Positions 24,985 through 36,595 of a stretch of DNA of 64,000 nt are shown piece after piece. Source of the stretch: Amblyomma americanum (Eukaryota; Arthropoda; Arachnida; Ixodida; Ixodidae); the NCBI RefSeq assembly GCF_052857255.1, contig NC_135498.1, forward strand, positions 159,139,124-159,203,123, written 5' to 3'. How positions within the stretch are numbered: the first letter of the stretch is position 1; each line of letters starts with the position of its first letter. Made by a program: the position numbers and the translations under genes. The notes under the pieces are model-generated. The model saw nothing but the letters and a program-made list of their open reading frames with translations. It ran no database searches and was not told the DNA's origin.

Positions 24985-26850
24985 ACGTGAGAGAGAGAGA
25001 AGTGGTAGAGGAAAGACAGGGAGGTTAACCAGTAAAATGTTCCGGTTCGCTACCCTGCGCTGGGGACAGGGATGAGGGGGCGTAAAAGAATAAGTAGTAG
25101 TAGAGAAATGCGGTCCGTAGCAAGCACGACAGGCAATGACACAAGCACTGTAAGCCACAGGCCACCGCAGCTGTAGCCTGCACACATTGAGGGCCGCCGA
25201 CTGCTGCGACCTGAGTGGAACAGATCGAGGGCCCACCATCACAAGGCAGCGCAAACGTTTCAGTGTGAAGAAAGGCTGCTTGCCGTTGAGGCTGATAATG
25301 TAGATGACAACGTAAGCACCGGACTACTTCTCGGAAGGATGAGGCTGGAGGATGCATTGTGCCAGCTATTGGACAGCTGCAAGCACTGGATTCAACAAAT
25401 CCAGCACCTGCAGTGCATTCTGTGCAGCTAGTATGTGCCTGCTGGAAAGCAGCACACGCACGGCATTCACGATTGGCCTTAGCATTGAAATCACTTGCTC
25501 GTCTGCGACCTGGTCCGGTTTCTGACCTACTACCCGACCAACAGTAGGCTCAACAAACTGGGTGCGTGGTGCTGGGGTAGGTGCTGGGTGCTTCGGAAGC
25601 GATGGCCAAATCACTTGCCGGTCCCGGTCTTGGACCGGAGTTGTGTGACTTGTCCTTGATTAGCAATGAGCTCGGGACTCTGAGTACGCAATACCTGCTT
25701 GGTCACTGCGGGTGTGTGTAGCTCAGGCAGGGACGGCCAAGTTCCGTCTCCGACAACCGCCTGTGCCTCGCCAGTCATATTGCTCCCAATCCTTAAAGTA
25801 GGAAGCGGAGGGGGAGGACAAGCTGCGGAAATTCTTGGACGATCCTTTCCAATGGTCGCTACACTTTTAGAAGGTCTGTTACAAGGGCGACGACGTCCTT
25901 GCACCTTTGCAGCAGCTTCTCTGTGTGTAGAATTGTCTCGTCATTTGTCGCTTTCCCTTTTCAGGCGAGGACAATCTTTTGAGGCAGCGTCATGAGGGCC
26001 GCGGCTATTGGCACACGAAAGGAGTGTTGCCCGGCAAGAATCGCCGCTGTGTGGCTGAGTACACCGTGGGCACACGATGGGGAAATTGCACACAGTACTC
26101 ACGTGTCTTCTCTTCATGCATATCCGGCACTGGAGAGGCTTCGGGACGAAAGGCCTGACTGCATGCCGAAAGTGCCCACCTTCACGTACTTTGGAATGCA
26201 GTCGCCTTGGAAGGTCAACTTGATGCACTTTGTCCTTCCAAGACGCTGAGCTTGCAGTATGGTTACATCGTCGGTAGCTAGCTGAATCGAAATGGGCAGA
26301 TCAGCGTCGCGAATGGCTACGTCGACGTCGTAAATGACGCCTGTCGTAGTACCACTGCCTAGAAGGACATGGGAACGAACGCTGATGCCACCGAGCGTCC
26401 TGATGTTGCTCAAACTCTCAAGCGCGTTCCGGTCCATGATATCAATGGCGACGGCATTCCTAAAACGATTCAGCCTCTCATCATTATTTGGTCCCGGGAC
26501 GCGGGCCTCCAGGAACGCCGACATGGCTTGCAAATTGATGTGGTTGAGGTTGTCGGTGGTAGTCTCTGGCAGAAATAGGACCGTATGTGCCGATGATCCT
26601 CGCTCTGTAGTGATCGTAGACATACTCGACGACGACGAATCTTCACCTTTACGCAGTCTCCGTTTGGTCTTCTTGCTTACGACTCCGATGAAGCCGTCGT
26701 CAGCCGAAGAGTCATCACTGGTGGCCGAGTACACCACGCTGGCCTGGCTGCTTGCGTCATTCGGGAGGCCAAGACGTTTCCTCTGGGCGGCAGCGGCTGG
26801 CCGACCGGACTGAAGTTCAACAGCGTCCACTTCCATCACCGTCACCAAAA
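24985..26850 (-). mobile_element. Decayed LINE with ORF1 but no ORF2
   Basis: Minus-strand ORF1 fragments (26848 down to 25366) are followed directly by about 370 bp of 3' untranslated sequence ending in CT-rich and (GA)n-type sequence at about 24985-25025. No endonuclease or RT code lies between them. The 5' end is near 26850. The element could be an internal-deletion derivative or an ORF1-only non-autonomous LINE. It differs from copies A to C: the ORF1 is of another family and the 3' end shares nothing obvious with theirs. Confidence 0.65.
25366..26848 (-). pseudogene. ORF1 of the ORF2-less LINE
   Basis: Starting at the ATG at 26848 (MVTVMEVDAVELQ), the N-terminus is acidic and Ser-rich. 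A central domain follows (AVAIDIMDRNALESL, GVIYDVDVAI), then zinc knuckles on a shifted frame near 26000-26150 (CRICMKRRHVSTVC, CPRCTQPHSGDSC). The tail is proline-rich, and a C-terminal alanine/leucine helix sits at 25366-25500. There are at least two frameshifts and an in-frame TGA near 25937, consistent with CGA to TGA decay. The domain order is that of a R1/Jockey-like LINE ORF1. The exact clade is not determined. Confidence 0.65.
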
Positions 26851-27603
26851 AAAAGCAACAGGGGTTTCATTATAATGCCGCAAATCATGAAACAACTGAA
26901 CAGGCAAAGGGACGGCGTTCTGGTCTAGAGCCACTTCATCGTCTTCCCCCTCTGTACGTGAATGTGTGCATATGTTTACTGTTGTGCTTATTATTTAACT
27001 CTCCCAACAGGACATAAGAGCTGGTCATTTAAAGGTGTAGGTTGAATTATTGGAAATAACTTGGTCTATAAAATTTCTGCTCATATAGCAATTACCGAGT
27101 CGTGAGCAAAATGGTCAGTTTAAAACTTAAAATAAACAGGCTTCAACATACACAAAAAAAGCTGTGCGAAAAAATATATACAAAAAATGCTTTATGTGCT
27201 CTCTCTTACATGACATTAGTTGATCGCATCATAGTGTTCGTAGTACACAAAATGCAAGTGCGGAACACATGCATGCACTGTTTTTGCTCATATCTTACCA
27301 TGGCCTGTTATGTGCTGTGCAAGATAGAGGTAGAGACTAGTGTTGTGTTGCTGCCTTTCTTCTGGTAGAATTTGAATCGTGTGAAGTGCAGCTGAAAGTT
27401 GTTTCATACATAAGTATACTTCATGAAGCACAGCAAAAAGTGCACAGCCCCATGCTGAGTAGTGGTTTAAACTAATAGTGAGCATTTTACTACTCTATTT
27501 AGCATGTGATGCAAGTCAGTGATGCTGGAGGCATAAAACTATAAATTGCGAGGTACCAAGAGCTAATGTGAGCAATCATGCCTTTAAGAGTTATTGTCAA
27601 TAT
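26851..27603. other. AT-rich spacer
   Basis: No open frame or repeat of note is seen between the ORF1-only LINE and the gypsy element. Confidence 0.4.
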
Positions 27604-27607
27604 ATAT

Positions 27608-27985
27608 TGTCACGTCGTGGTGAAGGCAGTCGTAGCAGCGATGAAGACGAACAAAAGGGCCTTCTAAAAGAAAACTGTTTATTGGGCTGATTTGCACCCA
27701 AAAATGGACTGAATCACTCGGCGGCGGCGAAGCGACAAGAGTGCTCGGCGGTCGTCGAGCAGAATGCCCGCCGCCGTCGGCCGTGCTCAATTTAAAGCTG
27801 ATAGCGAACTTTCGAGATAAAGCATGCAATGTTTTACTAGAACATTCCGGTACAACGTAGAATCAGCTCTGCCTGGCTGCGATCAATCGAGATAAATCTA
27901 GTCGCGTCTAACGTCCCAAACAAAGCGATAGAGTGGTGTGGCGGCAGATTTGAAAAATGAACACACACTGCAAATATTAACGGCA
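27608..27985 (-). repeat. 3' LTR of gypsy 1
   Basis: A 378-bp LTR at the low-coordinate end of the minus-strand element. On the sense strand it is preceded by the purine-rich run GAGAGGGGAGTAA, the likely polypurine tract primer for plus-strand synthesis. It matches 39889-40263 along its length with scattered substitutions and a small indel. Confidence 0.88.
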
Positions 27986-28094
27986 TTACTCCCCTCTCAA
28001 AGAAGCATCGACCCGATGCGTTAAAACAAATAATGCGACTAGTAAGAGAAAAAAATTAATCTTGCGAAAATAGAGCATGGAAATGCAGCGGCTT

Positions 28095-28408
28095 TTAGCG
28101 CGCATAATAAGGCTTCAGGCGGACTACACGGACAACTTCTGGTCGTACGCGGCGTCGCTGGGATGCAGTCATTGCGTCAGGGATGACTTCATAATCCAGT
28201 TCGCCTAGCCGACGAAGAACCTTGTACGGGCTGAAACAGCGGCGCAAAAGCTTTTCACTCAATCCACGGCGGCGAATGGGCGTCCACACCCAGACTTGGC
28301 CTCCTGGATTGTATTCCGCGTTGCGGTTTCGTAGGTTGTAGCGTCTGGCGTCCGACCGCTGCTGATCTTTGATCCGTAATCGGGCAAGCCTTCGAGCTGC
28401 TTCTGTGC
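28095..28408 (-). pseudogene. gypsy 1 integrase C-terminal end
   Basis: After the LINE insertion the gypsy code resumes with EAARRLARLRI, then WTPIRRRGLSEKLLRR, a GPY/F-type module (FSPYKVLRRLGELDYEV) and the end RLKPYYAR. It matches the last 100 codons of gypsy 2 pol. No chromodomain follows. The conserved glycine of GPY is changed to Ser here. Confidence 0.8.
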
Positions 28409-29630
28409 GTTGAAGGAAGGAAGGAAGGCCTCAGACGTTGCTGGCACATACCCACTACGGGGGAGTGGCCAAGACACAGGCGGTTAATTACTGGATACAG
28501 GAAAGTTTTGACGGGAAAAGCAGTGGCAATAGTATGTAGTCTGATAGATTGGAAGAGGGAAGGAAAGGGGTCCAGTTAACTTGGAGATCGAAGTCCGGAC
28601 AATTGCTTAATGTGCATAATAGTACACAATGCCTGTAATGTTGCAATGTCGTACTGACTGAGAGCGGGAAAAAGAAATTAGAATGGGAGTCGCTGCGTTT
28701 CTTGAAGAAAATTTTGCACAGCAGAGCGCACACTCCTGTCGCTTCGTCCCAGCAAAGAAGCGCCAATGGAAAGAACAACCGCTGAAGACACAGGCAAGCC
28801 CAGTTGATGAAATGGAATTTGCAAAAGACGCTTCCTCAAATGAGAAAAGCGGCGGCAGAACAGCAGGAAGTGATCTATTGTCTCAGGTTCGGCACAAAAA
28901 GGGCACAGTGGGGAAGCTGCCAGGCCAGATCTGTGAAGGTAGAAATTTAGAAGGAGAACCCGGTAACGCAAGCGCGTGAAAGAGACCTCTAGTCTGCGTG
29001 AGCGCCAGTCCTTGCTACTCCAAGGATGCAGAAGATGCTGATATTCGGGAGATGATGTAAGAGCCGAGGCAGCAAACTCCTGAAATATTGTGTAGCTGCG
29101 AAACCTCACCGCAGCTGTATATGCGCACGATGGTAGGACAGCAACAATTGGGCCGCTGAGAGAGGCTCTTGCTAAGGAATCTGCAACCTCATTTAAGTGA
29201 AAGCCCATGTGACCTGATACCCAAAGCAACCTTACCGAATTTAGATGGAGCGGAATCAGGAACTTAGAGGCGTAGTGGCCGAGAGTCAGTGGATGAGGAT
29301 AAGGAAGAGCAAATGGACAGAGAGTCTGTCATAACCACGACCTGGGAAACGGTAGATTCTAATTTTCGTAAGGCTAAGATTACTGCTAATAATTCAGCCA
29401 GAAAAATTGGAGCGAAATCAGGAAGACGGAGAGAAAAAGACCAATCCAATGAAGGTGAAAAAATTCCTGCACCTGCCTTTTCGCGATCCTGCGAGGCATC
29501 GGTAGCAATAAGAACATGAGAAGGAAAGGACCTTAGGTGGTCCTGCAATAGACCCTGAAGAAGCGGGAAGGGCTGCAGCTTTGCATTCGATGGGAAAATG
29601 TCATCGAATTCAATCTGGACAGATGAGGTC
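28409..29630 (-). mobile_element. 5'-truncated LINE (RNase H part) inserted in gypsy 1 integrase
   Basis: The minus strand encodes a LINE RNase H: LIATDASQDREKAGAGIF, FLAELLAVILAL, VVMTDSLS and VSGHMGFHLNEVADSLA. These supply the D, E and D catalytic positions and the final HxxxNExAD motif. A C-terminal CPFC-H-C finger (CPFCAEPETIDHFLLFC) and a 3' untranslated part ending in TTCC repeats near 28409 follow. A frameshift near 29240 splits it. It is not the A/B/C family. About 83 integrase codons are missing at the insertion point. Confidence 0.82.
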
Positions 29631-30183
29631 CTCCGTTGGCTGGTTTGGCTGGAACGCAGGATGGCTTCCGTTATTTCCGCCGTGAATGCTGTTCCTCTGT
29701 CCGTAATGAGCACATCGGGGGCACCGTGTCGAAGAAGAATACATTCCACGAAAAATTTGGCGACTTCTGCGGCTGTTCCGTTCGGTAGGGCTTTCGCCTC
29801 GGCGTAGCAGGTCACGTAGTCGGTCGCTATGATGATCCACCAGATGTTGACGTTGGAAAAGGGCCAAGCAAGTCCGTGCCGATCTGCTGAAAGGGCATTG
29901 AGGGAGGTTCAATGGGGTTCAGAAATCCTGCTGGTCGTGTGGGAGGGGTCTTTCGTCGCTGACAATCTCGGCAGGATTTCACATAGTGTGCGACATCGGC
30001 AGACAGTCGGGGCCAGTAATACTTGTCTTGAATGCGGCGGAGGGTGCGAGTAAACCCGAGATGTCCAGCTGTCGGCTCATCGTGTGAAGCCCGTAAAACT
30101 TCTTCGCGGAGACAAGCAGGTACAAGGAGGTAGGCTGTTTTGTTCGCTGCAAGGTTCTTCTTCAGAAGGACCTCATTCTGCAC
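29630..30183 (-). pseudogene. gypsy 1 integrase, N-terminal and start of the catalytic core
   Basis: The HHCC finger (HDEPTAGHLGF and SCRDCQRRK) and the first catalytic Asp (IGTDLLGPFPTS) lie in 30183-29827. The second Asp (ITDRGTAFTAEI) is in the next open piece. At about 29630, after SQRRT, the integrase sequence stops and LINE RNase H code continues in the same frame. The glutamate of the DDE triad is therefore lost. Confidence 0.82.
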
Positions 30184-30260
30184 ACAGAAGGAAGACAGTC
30201 CTCGCTTGAATGAAGCGGGGGGTGAAGAAACCTTGTTTTCCAGGTACTCGATGAGGCGTT

Positions 30261-31582
30261 TTAGGCGGGGTCCAAGCGTTGCTGCTGAGCAAGAGACATG
30301 GGGCTGATGGGTCCCAGGAAGGCGTCCTCATCGTCGTCCGGCGGCGGTGTATCTACAGGGGCTCGTGAGAGGCAATCGGCGTCAGAGTGCTTGCGTCCGG
30401 ACTTGTAAACGACGGTGACGTCAAACTCCTGGAGACGCAGACTCCATCGAGCGAGTCGGCCAGAGGGGTCCTTCAAATTGGCGAGCCAGCACAGCACGTG
30501 GTGATCACTGACCACCTTGAATGGTCGTCCGTACAGGTAGGGGCGGAATTTTGACGGGGCCCAGATGATGGCAAGGCACTCCTTCTCAGTTGTCGAATAG
30601 TTAGCCTCGGCCTCGGAAAGGGAACAGCTAGCGTATGCGATGACCTTCTCCAGCCCATCGCTTTTTTGAACTAGAACGGCACCTAGGCACACGCTGCTTG
30701 CGTCGGTATGAACTTCAGTATCGGCGTTTTCATCAAAATGCGCGAGGATCGGTGGGGACTGTAAACGAAGCTGAAGTTCCTTTAAGGCTTCTGCTTGCGG
30801 CGCTTCGCATTTAAACGGCACGTCTGTTTTCGTCAGTTGGGTCAGGGGCTCGGCGATGCGCGAAAAGTTTTTTCACAAATCGTCGGTAATATGCGCACAG
30901 TCCGAGAAATCTGCGCACTGCTTTCTTATCGGCCGGCGGTGGAAACTTCAAGAGCAGCTGTTTTCTGCGGATCTGGGCGTACTCCCTCCTTGCTAACGAT
31001 GTGGCCTAGAAACAGTACCTCTTCGTAGGCAAAGTGGCCCTTCTCTGCCTTCAAGGTTAGGCCAGACGACTTGATGGCATGTAGTACTGTTCAAAGTTTT
31101 TTCGGGTGCTCTTCAAAGTTCGAGGCGAAGACAACGACGTCATCTAAACATACCAGACAAATTTGCCACTTCAGGCCTTCCAGCACTGCATCCATTACTC
31201 GCTGAAACGTCGCTGGTGCGGAACAGAGACCAAATGGCATCACCTTGAACTCAAACAGCCCATCCGGAGTGATGAATGCTGTCTTCTCGCGATCTTTTTC
31301 GTCGACCTCAGTTTGCCAGTAGCCGTTCTTGAGGTCCATCGATGAGAAATATTTGGCGTTGCAGAGGCGGTCCAATGTGTCGTCGATGCGGGGGAGGGGG
31401 TAGACGTCCTTCTTTGTTATGTTGTTCAAGCGGCGGTAATCCACGCAGAATCGAAGTGCGCCGTCTTTCTTTCTCACTAGAACAACCGGTGCCGCCCATG
31501 GGCTGTTTGAAGGCTGGACGACGTCGTCGCGAATTATTTCTTCGACTTGGTCCCGGATGGCTTGTCGTTCTCGCGGTGACAC
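30261..31582 (-). pseudogene. gypsy 1 pol, reverse transcriptase and RNase H, broken
   Basis: 31582-31091 carries RT motifs VLVRKKDGALRFCVDYRRLN and MPFGLCSAPATF. The catalytic box reads CLDD instead of the YLDD of gypsy 2. The thumb and connection (about 31090-30825) are in shifted frames. 30821-30261 is RNase H ([38 protein letters not shown]). Several frameshifts show the copy is dead. Confidence 0.85.
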
Positions 31583-31905
31583 ACGATACGGGCTTTGACG
31601 GAGAGGTCGAACGTGTTGGTCCGTTATAATGCGATGCTTGGCAATTGGCGTTTGTCGAACCTTCGGCGATGTCGAAAAACACTCACTGTAGCTTTGAAGC
31701 AGATTGCGGATCTGGTCTTGTTTGTTCCGGTGCAGGGCTGGGTTGATGTCGAAAGTGGGCGAGTTCTCTTGGTCAGGCGAATCTTCTCTACGGAGGGGTC
31801 GCAGAGGGCAAAGGGGTCTCGTACGTCGGATATTTCGTGGAAGAAAGCAATCGTCGTTCCTCTGTTAATGTGTCGGTATTCTTCGCTGAAGTTAGTCAGC
31901 CGTAG

Positions 31906-32601
31906 TTAGGCCTGGCCATTGCGGAAATGTGCGATGCTTCTTGCGATGCTGATTCCTCGGTCTAGAAGCAACTGCATGTTGCCCTCGATAATGGCTTCAG
32001 AGTTAATGGCTTTCGTGGCGCCTACGGTCACGATAACGCTTGAACGGGGCGGGACGCTCAATTCTTCCTCCAATATACTCAGGGCAACGTGATTTTCCCG
32101 AGTTTTCATCGAAGCGATGGCTTCGTCCGTCGAAAGCGTGATCAGCTTGGATCGCAGGTCGATGACTGCCTGGTGCTCATTAAGGAAATCCATACCCAAG
32201 ATGACTTCGCGGGAGCATTGCGGCATAACAACAAAGGTCGCAGGATAGGTATGTCCTTTGACAGTCACTCGCGCTGTGCATCGTCCTGATGGCGTAATGA
32301 CGTGGTCCCCTGCGGAGCGAATTTGTGGGCCGTCCCAAGCCGTTGTGACTTTTCTCAGCTGAGCAGCGAATGTTCCATTCATCACCGAGTAATCGGCTCG
32401 TGTGTCGACTACAGCGGTAACTTTCCGGCCGTCGATAGTCACTTCTAAGTCGGAGGTCCTGGCTCTTGCATTGCATGTCGCTCTCGGCGTCGGGTCACGG
32501 CTTCGTCGCGTATGCGAGTCGCGGGTGGGGTGTGTGGTCGAAGCTCTTCTGGGTGGCGGCGTCGTTTTCAAGGCAGCTTGCGTCGTTGTCGGGGTTCCCA
32601 T
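31906..32601 (-). pseudogene. gypsy 1 pol, protease region
   Basis: An open stretch with LEVTIDGRKVTAVV followed by DTRADYSV. The retropepsin active-site DTG is changed to DTR; gypsy 2 has DTGADYSV at the same place. The flap-like HVITPSGRCTARV and CSREVILGMDFL segments are recognisable. The first residues lie inside the left 148-bp repeat that borders LINE B. The protease would be inactive. Confidence 0.85.
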
Positions 32602-32740
32602 TGTGTGCGGCGTCGGTGCAGCAAGTGTCGGTTCTTCTTGCGGCGTCGCGGGTGCAGCGTCTTCATGGGGCGTGGTAGGTGGAGGATCTTCGGCGTTTCC
32701 CTCATGAGCAACCTCACCTCCAGAGGCTGCTGCCTTTAGT
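32593..32740 (-). repeat. 148-bp direct repeat, left of LINE B
   Basis: The sequence matches 38393-38540 over 148 bp without gaps, with 12 mismatches counted by eye. It is part of the gypsy gag-pol spacer and contains both arms of the gag-pol hairpin (GCAGCCT and AGGTTGC). LINE B lies between the two repeats. Confidence 0.85.
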
Positions 32741-32820
32741 TAGTTAGTTAGTTATATTGATTTTAATGGCGCAAAAGCAACTGAGGCTATGATGCGCCAA
32801 ACACACGGTTAGAGCTTTTG

Positions 32821-35800
32821 TTAAAGGTTACGCTTTTTATATCTAAATTTGTATAAAACATTGGCTTCTCTGAGAAATTTAAAAATGCTGGAAAAATCAA
32901 CCAGTGCTTGATCTCCTAAACGTAACATGGGGTGTAGTGGGATGTATTCATTGTACAATGTTGAGAAATATTTTTTCCTCAGTTGTTCCAGTTCTTTGCA
33001 TACAATTAAAATGTGGTTTACCGTGAGTTCATCGCCACACATTTCGCAGAGAGGTTTGCCTTTTTTTGTCAGTAAGAAGTTGTGAGTAAGGTGTGTGTGT
33101 CCAATGCGTAGTCGACACAAAATAACTTCTATGAAACGCTCCTGATGTGTACATGATCTCCATTCTCCCAAAACAGGCTTTATAGAATGTAGTTTGTTGT
33201 TTGTTTGTTCGTCCCATGCAATCTGCCACTTATTCCTGAGTTTACTGTGCAGTAATTTAGAAAAATACCTCTGTGGTATGTTAACTTGTTTTATATGGCC
33301 AATTCTAGCTTGTGCTGCGCAAGCATCTGCTCTCTCATTACCTAAAATTCCAATTCCAACATGGCTAGGGACCCAACAGAATATGATGTTATGTTTTTGC
33401 TTTGTAATTTTTACTATGTTATGTATGATTTTTCCTATTATGGGTTCAGCAGCGTTTGTAGAATGCAGCGCTTTTAGCATACTCAGTGAATCGGTGTAAA
33501 TGATGCTATTTTTTATGTTTTGTTTTACCATTTGTTCTACAGCTATAAAGATGGCATAACATTCCGCAGTAAATACCGATGCATACTGTGGCAATCGTAT
33601 CATTTTTTCTTTTGTTCCTTGAATTACTGCACTTCCGACATGACTTTGTTTTTGAGCCATCAGTGTAAAATTCGGTGTAAGTGTCATATTTTTCTTGTAA
33701 TGCAAAGAACTCTTGCAGTATGTGCTCGTGTGGTATTTTCTCTTTGTTTACGTGTGTCAATGTGAAGTCACACACTGAAGGAAGGCTGTACCATGGTGGT
33801 AGATATTCATGTCTTTGTGCAATATTAGGTAGGGCGTCCAGCACTGCTAAGTCTTCACATTTATCTTCAAAGCGCATTATTAGTGGCCTGATAAAATGTG
33901 GTTTATTATTGAATAATCTCCTAGATGGGCACTTGGTAACAATGGGATAGCAGAGATGTTTAGGGAGAGAACGGGTTTTTAGGATGTACGTGCATGTTAG
34001 TGTGACTCTTCTATCCTCTAGTGTGGGCTCATTAGCTTCAACGTAAAGACTCTTTACCGGGGATGTTCTATAAGCTCCAGTTGATAGGCGCAAACCAAGA
34101 TTATGAACAGGGTCCAGTCGTTTCAAGTAGGATGCTCTTGCCGAACCATATACCACACACCCGTAGTCCAGCTTGGAGCGCACCAAAGAGCGATATATTT
34201 GCAATAGGCATGCTCTATCGGACCCCCACCGTTTTCGCGAGAGTACCTTTAATACATTGAGGGCTTGGGATGCTTTCTTTTTCAGGTTGTTAATGTGTGA
34301 CAGAAATGTAAGTTTCTTGTCAAAAGTGACGCCTAGAAATTTATGTTCCTGTTTGACTGGCAGTGTGGTTTGATTCAAGCACAGATTGGGATCGACCTGT
34401 AGGCCTCGTCGTAAAGAGAATAAAACAGCTATTGTTTTCTCAGGGGAGAACTTGAATCCATTTTTCTCTGCCCAAGCAGCCAGTTTATTTAGTGTGATTT
34501 GTATTTGTCTCTCGCAGGACCGTATGTTGGATAAAGTGTATGCTATCTGTATGTCATCTACATAAACTGAATACATTACGGACTTAGGTATTACTTTGGC
34601 CAAAGAATTCATTTTTACTATAAAGAGTGTCGTACTTAAAATGCATCCCTGGGGTACGCCATTCTCTTGGGTGAATGTCGTTGATAGAGTTGCTCCCAGA
34701 CGGACTCTGAATGTGCGGTTAGCCAGGAAGTCGTTCAAGCAGTTCAGCATCCTGCCGCGGATCCCTAGATCTGCTAGGTCATGGAGGATGCCGAACTTCC
34801 ACGCGGTATCATATGCCTTCTCCAAATCGAAGAAGACACCGATACAGTGCTGTTTGTGGATGAACGCCTCTCGGATGGTGTTTTCTAGGCGGACAAGGTG
34901 ATCAGTGGTCGAGCATGCTTTCTTAAATCCACATTGATGTAAATCTAAGAGTCGACGAGATTCAAGTGTGAAGGTCAGTCTAATGTTTACTATGCTTTCG
35001 AAAGATTTAGCGATGCAGCTAGTGAGGGCTATCGGTCTGTAATTGTTAGGACTTGTTGGTTGTTTTCCGGGTTTCAGAAAAGGTACTATTATTGCTTTCT
35101 TCCACTCCTCAGGTATTCTGCCAGTCATCCATATTTTGTTAAAGAAGTTCAACAATGCCTGCACGGCAGCCTCAGAGAGATGGGCAAGCATAGCGTAATG
35201 CACATTATCTGGGCCTGTTGCTGTCTTTTTACCAGAAGATAATGCCTTAATCAATTCCTGGAGTGTGATGGGTTGATTGTAGTCCTCGTTCATACCTGCT
35301 GCAAATGGAAGTTTTTGTTTTTCTGCTATTGCTTTGTGCTTCTGGAACGTGTTTGTGTAATTGGACGAACTGGAAACTTCAGCAAAATGCTCACCTAGTA
35401 TGTTGGCCTGTTCTTCTAATGATGTTTGTGTCCCGGGTGCAGTCAATAGAGGAAGTGTGAAAGGGGTATGGTCACTACTGAATCTTCGAACTTTTTCCCA
35501 CATTTTTTTTTTAGGTTATTGAGCTGTTTATAGAGGACACATATTTCTGCCACGAGGATTTCTCGGCGTTTCTCCGAACGAATCGCGCTCTGGCCTTGGC
35601 CCTCTTAAAGGCTATCAAGTTCTCCGCTGTGGGATACCGACGCAGAGAGCCCCAAGCTTTATTTTGTTGTTTTTTTGCCAATGTGCATTCTTGTGTCCAC
35701 CATACTTTATGTTTTTTGTGTACGAGTCCTGTTGTTTGTGGTATGGCTAGTGTAGCGGCCGATATTATGCATGTAGTAAATTTTCTATTAATTTCGTCTA

Positions 35801-36563
35801 TGCTGAGATCTTCACAAAATTCTTTTTCTAGTGTGGCACTTGCTGTAAAAAGTGACCAGTCGGCGAGGTGAAGTTTCCAGCGCCGTGGTCTTGTGGGGAT
35901 GACTGCAGTAGACGATGAGAGGCTGATGATAATAGGAAGGTGATCACTTCCCAGAGGGTCATTTAAAACATCCCATTTAAAATCGGTAAAAAGCGATGGT
36001 GATGCGTAAGCTAAATCGAGAAAGCTCATTTTTGCCGAGCTTGGGCAACAATAAGTTGCTTTTCCTGTATTTAAAAGACAGATGTTATTTGAGAGGATAA
36101 AATCTTCTATTGTTTGCCCCCTAGAGTCGCAGCGCTCGCTTCCCCAAAAAGGGGAGTGAGCGTTAAAATCCCCAACTACCAGATATGGCTCTGGAAGTTC
36201 ATCTATCAATTCTTCTAGATCATGGACTGTTAGTGTAAAATGTGGAGGAATGTATACGGAACAGATTGTTAGTGTTTTATAACTGACGATGCTGACTGCA
36301 ACCGCCTCAAGTTTTGTATTGAGCTTGATTTCTCGAGCAGGGACGCCGCTTTGGACGACAATTGCGACGCCTCCTGAAAGTCGATTTGCCTGCTCGCGAT
36401 CGCGTCTAAAAGTTTGATAATGTTTCAGGATATGTACATGTTGTGGACCAAGATTGGTCTCCTGAAGACATAAAACTATGGGTAACATTGACCCTAAAAT
36501 ATGTGTTATGTCACTATAATTCCGCATAAGTCCTCTGCAATTCCATTGAATTAAAAAAGCCAT
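32821..36563 (-). pseudogene. LINE B ORF2: endonuclease - RT - RNase H, broken
   Basis: Domain order as in copy A. The endonuclease frame (36563-35511) ends at a TAA in the A10 run near 35510. RT (35503-33506) includes YRPIALT and YVDD and is fully open. RNase H loses frame at FYTDGSKTKS near 33645, where copy B lacks 2 bases. It continues in 33705-32821 with GSAVIQGTKEKM, IYTDSLS and GNERADACA. A 6-bp duplication adds two residues before LGNERADAC. One missing base near the end extends the C-terminus by 8 residues relative to copy A. Confidence 0.9.
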
Positions 36564-36595
36564 GCTTATGTTTTTGAGTGAAAATAAAAGGAGAT

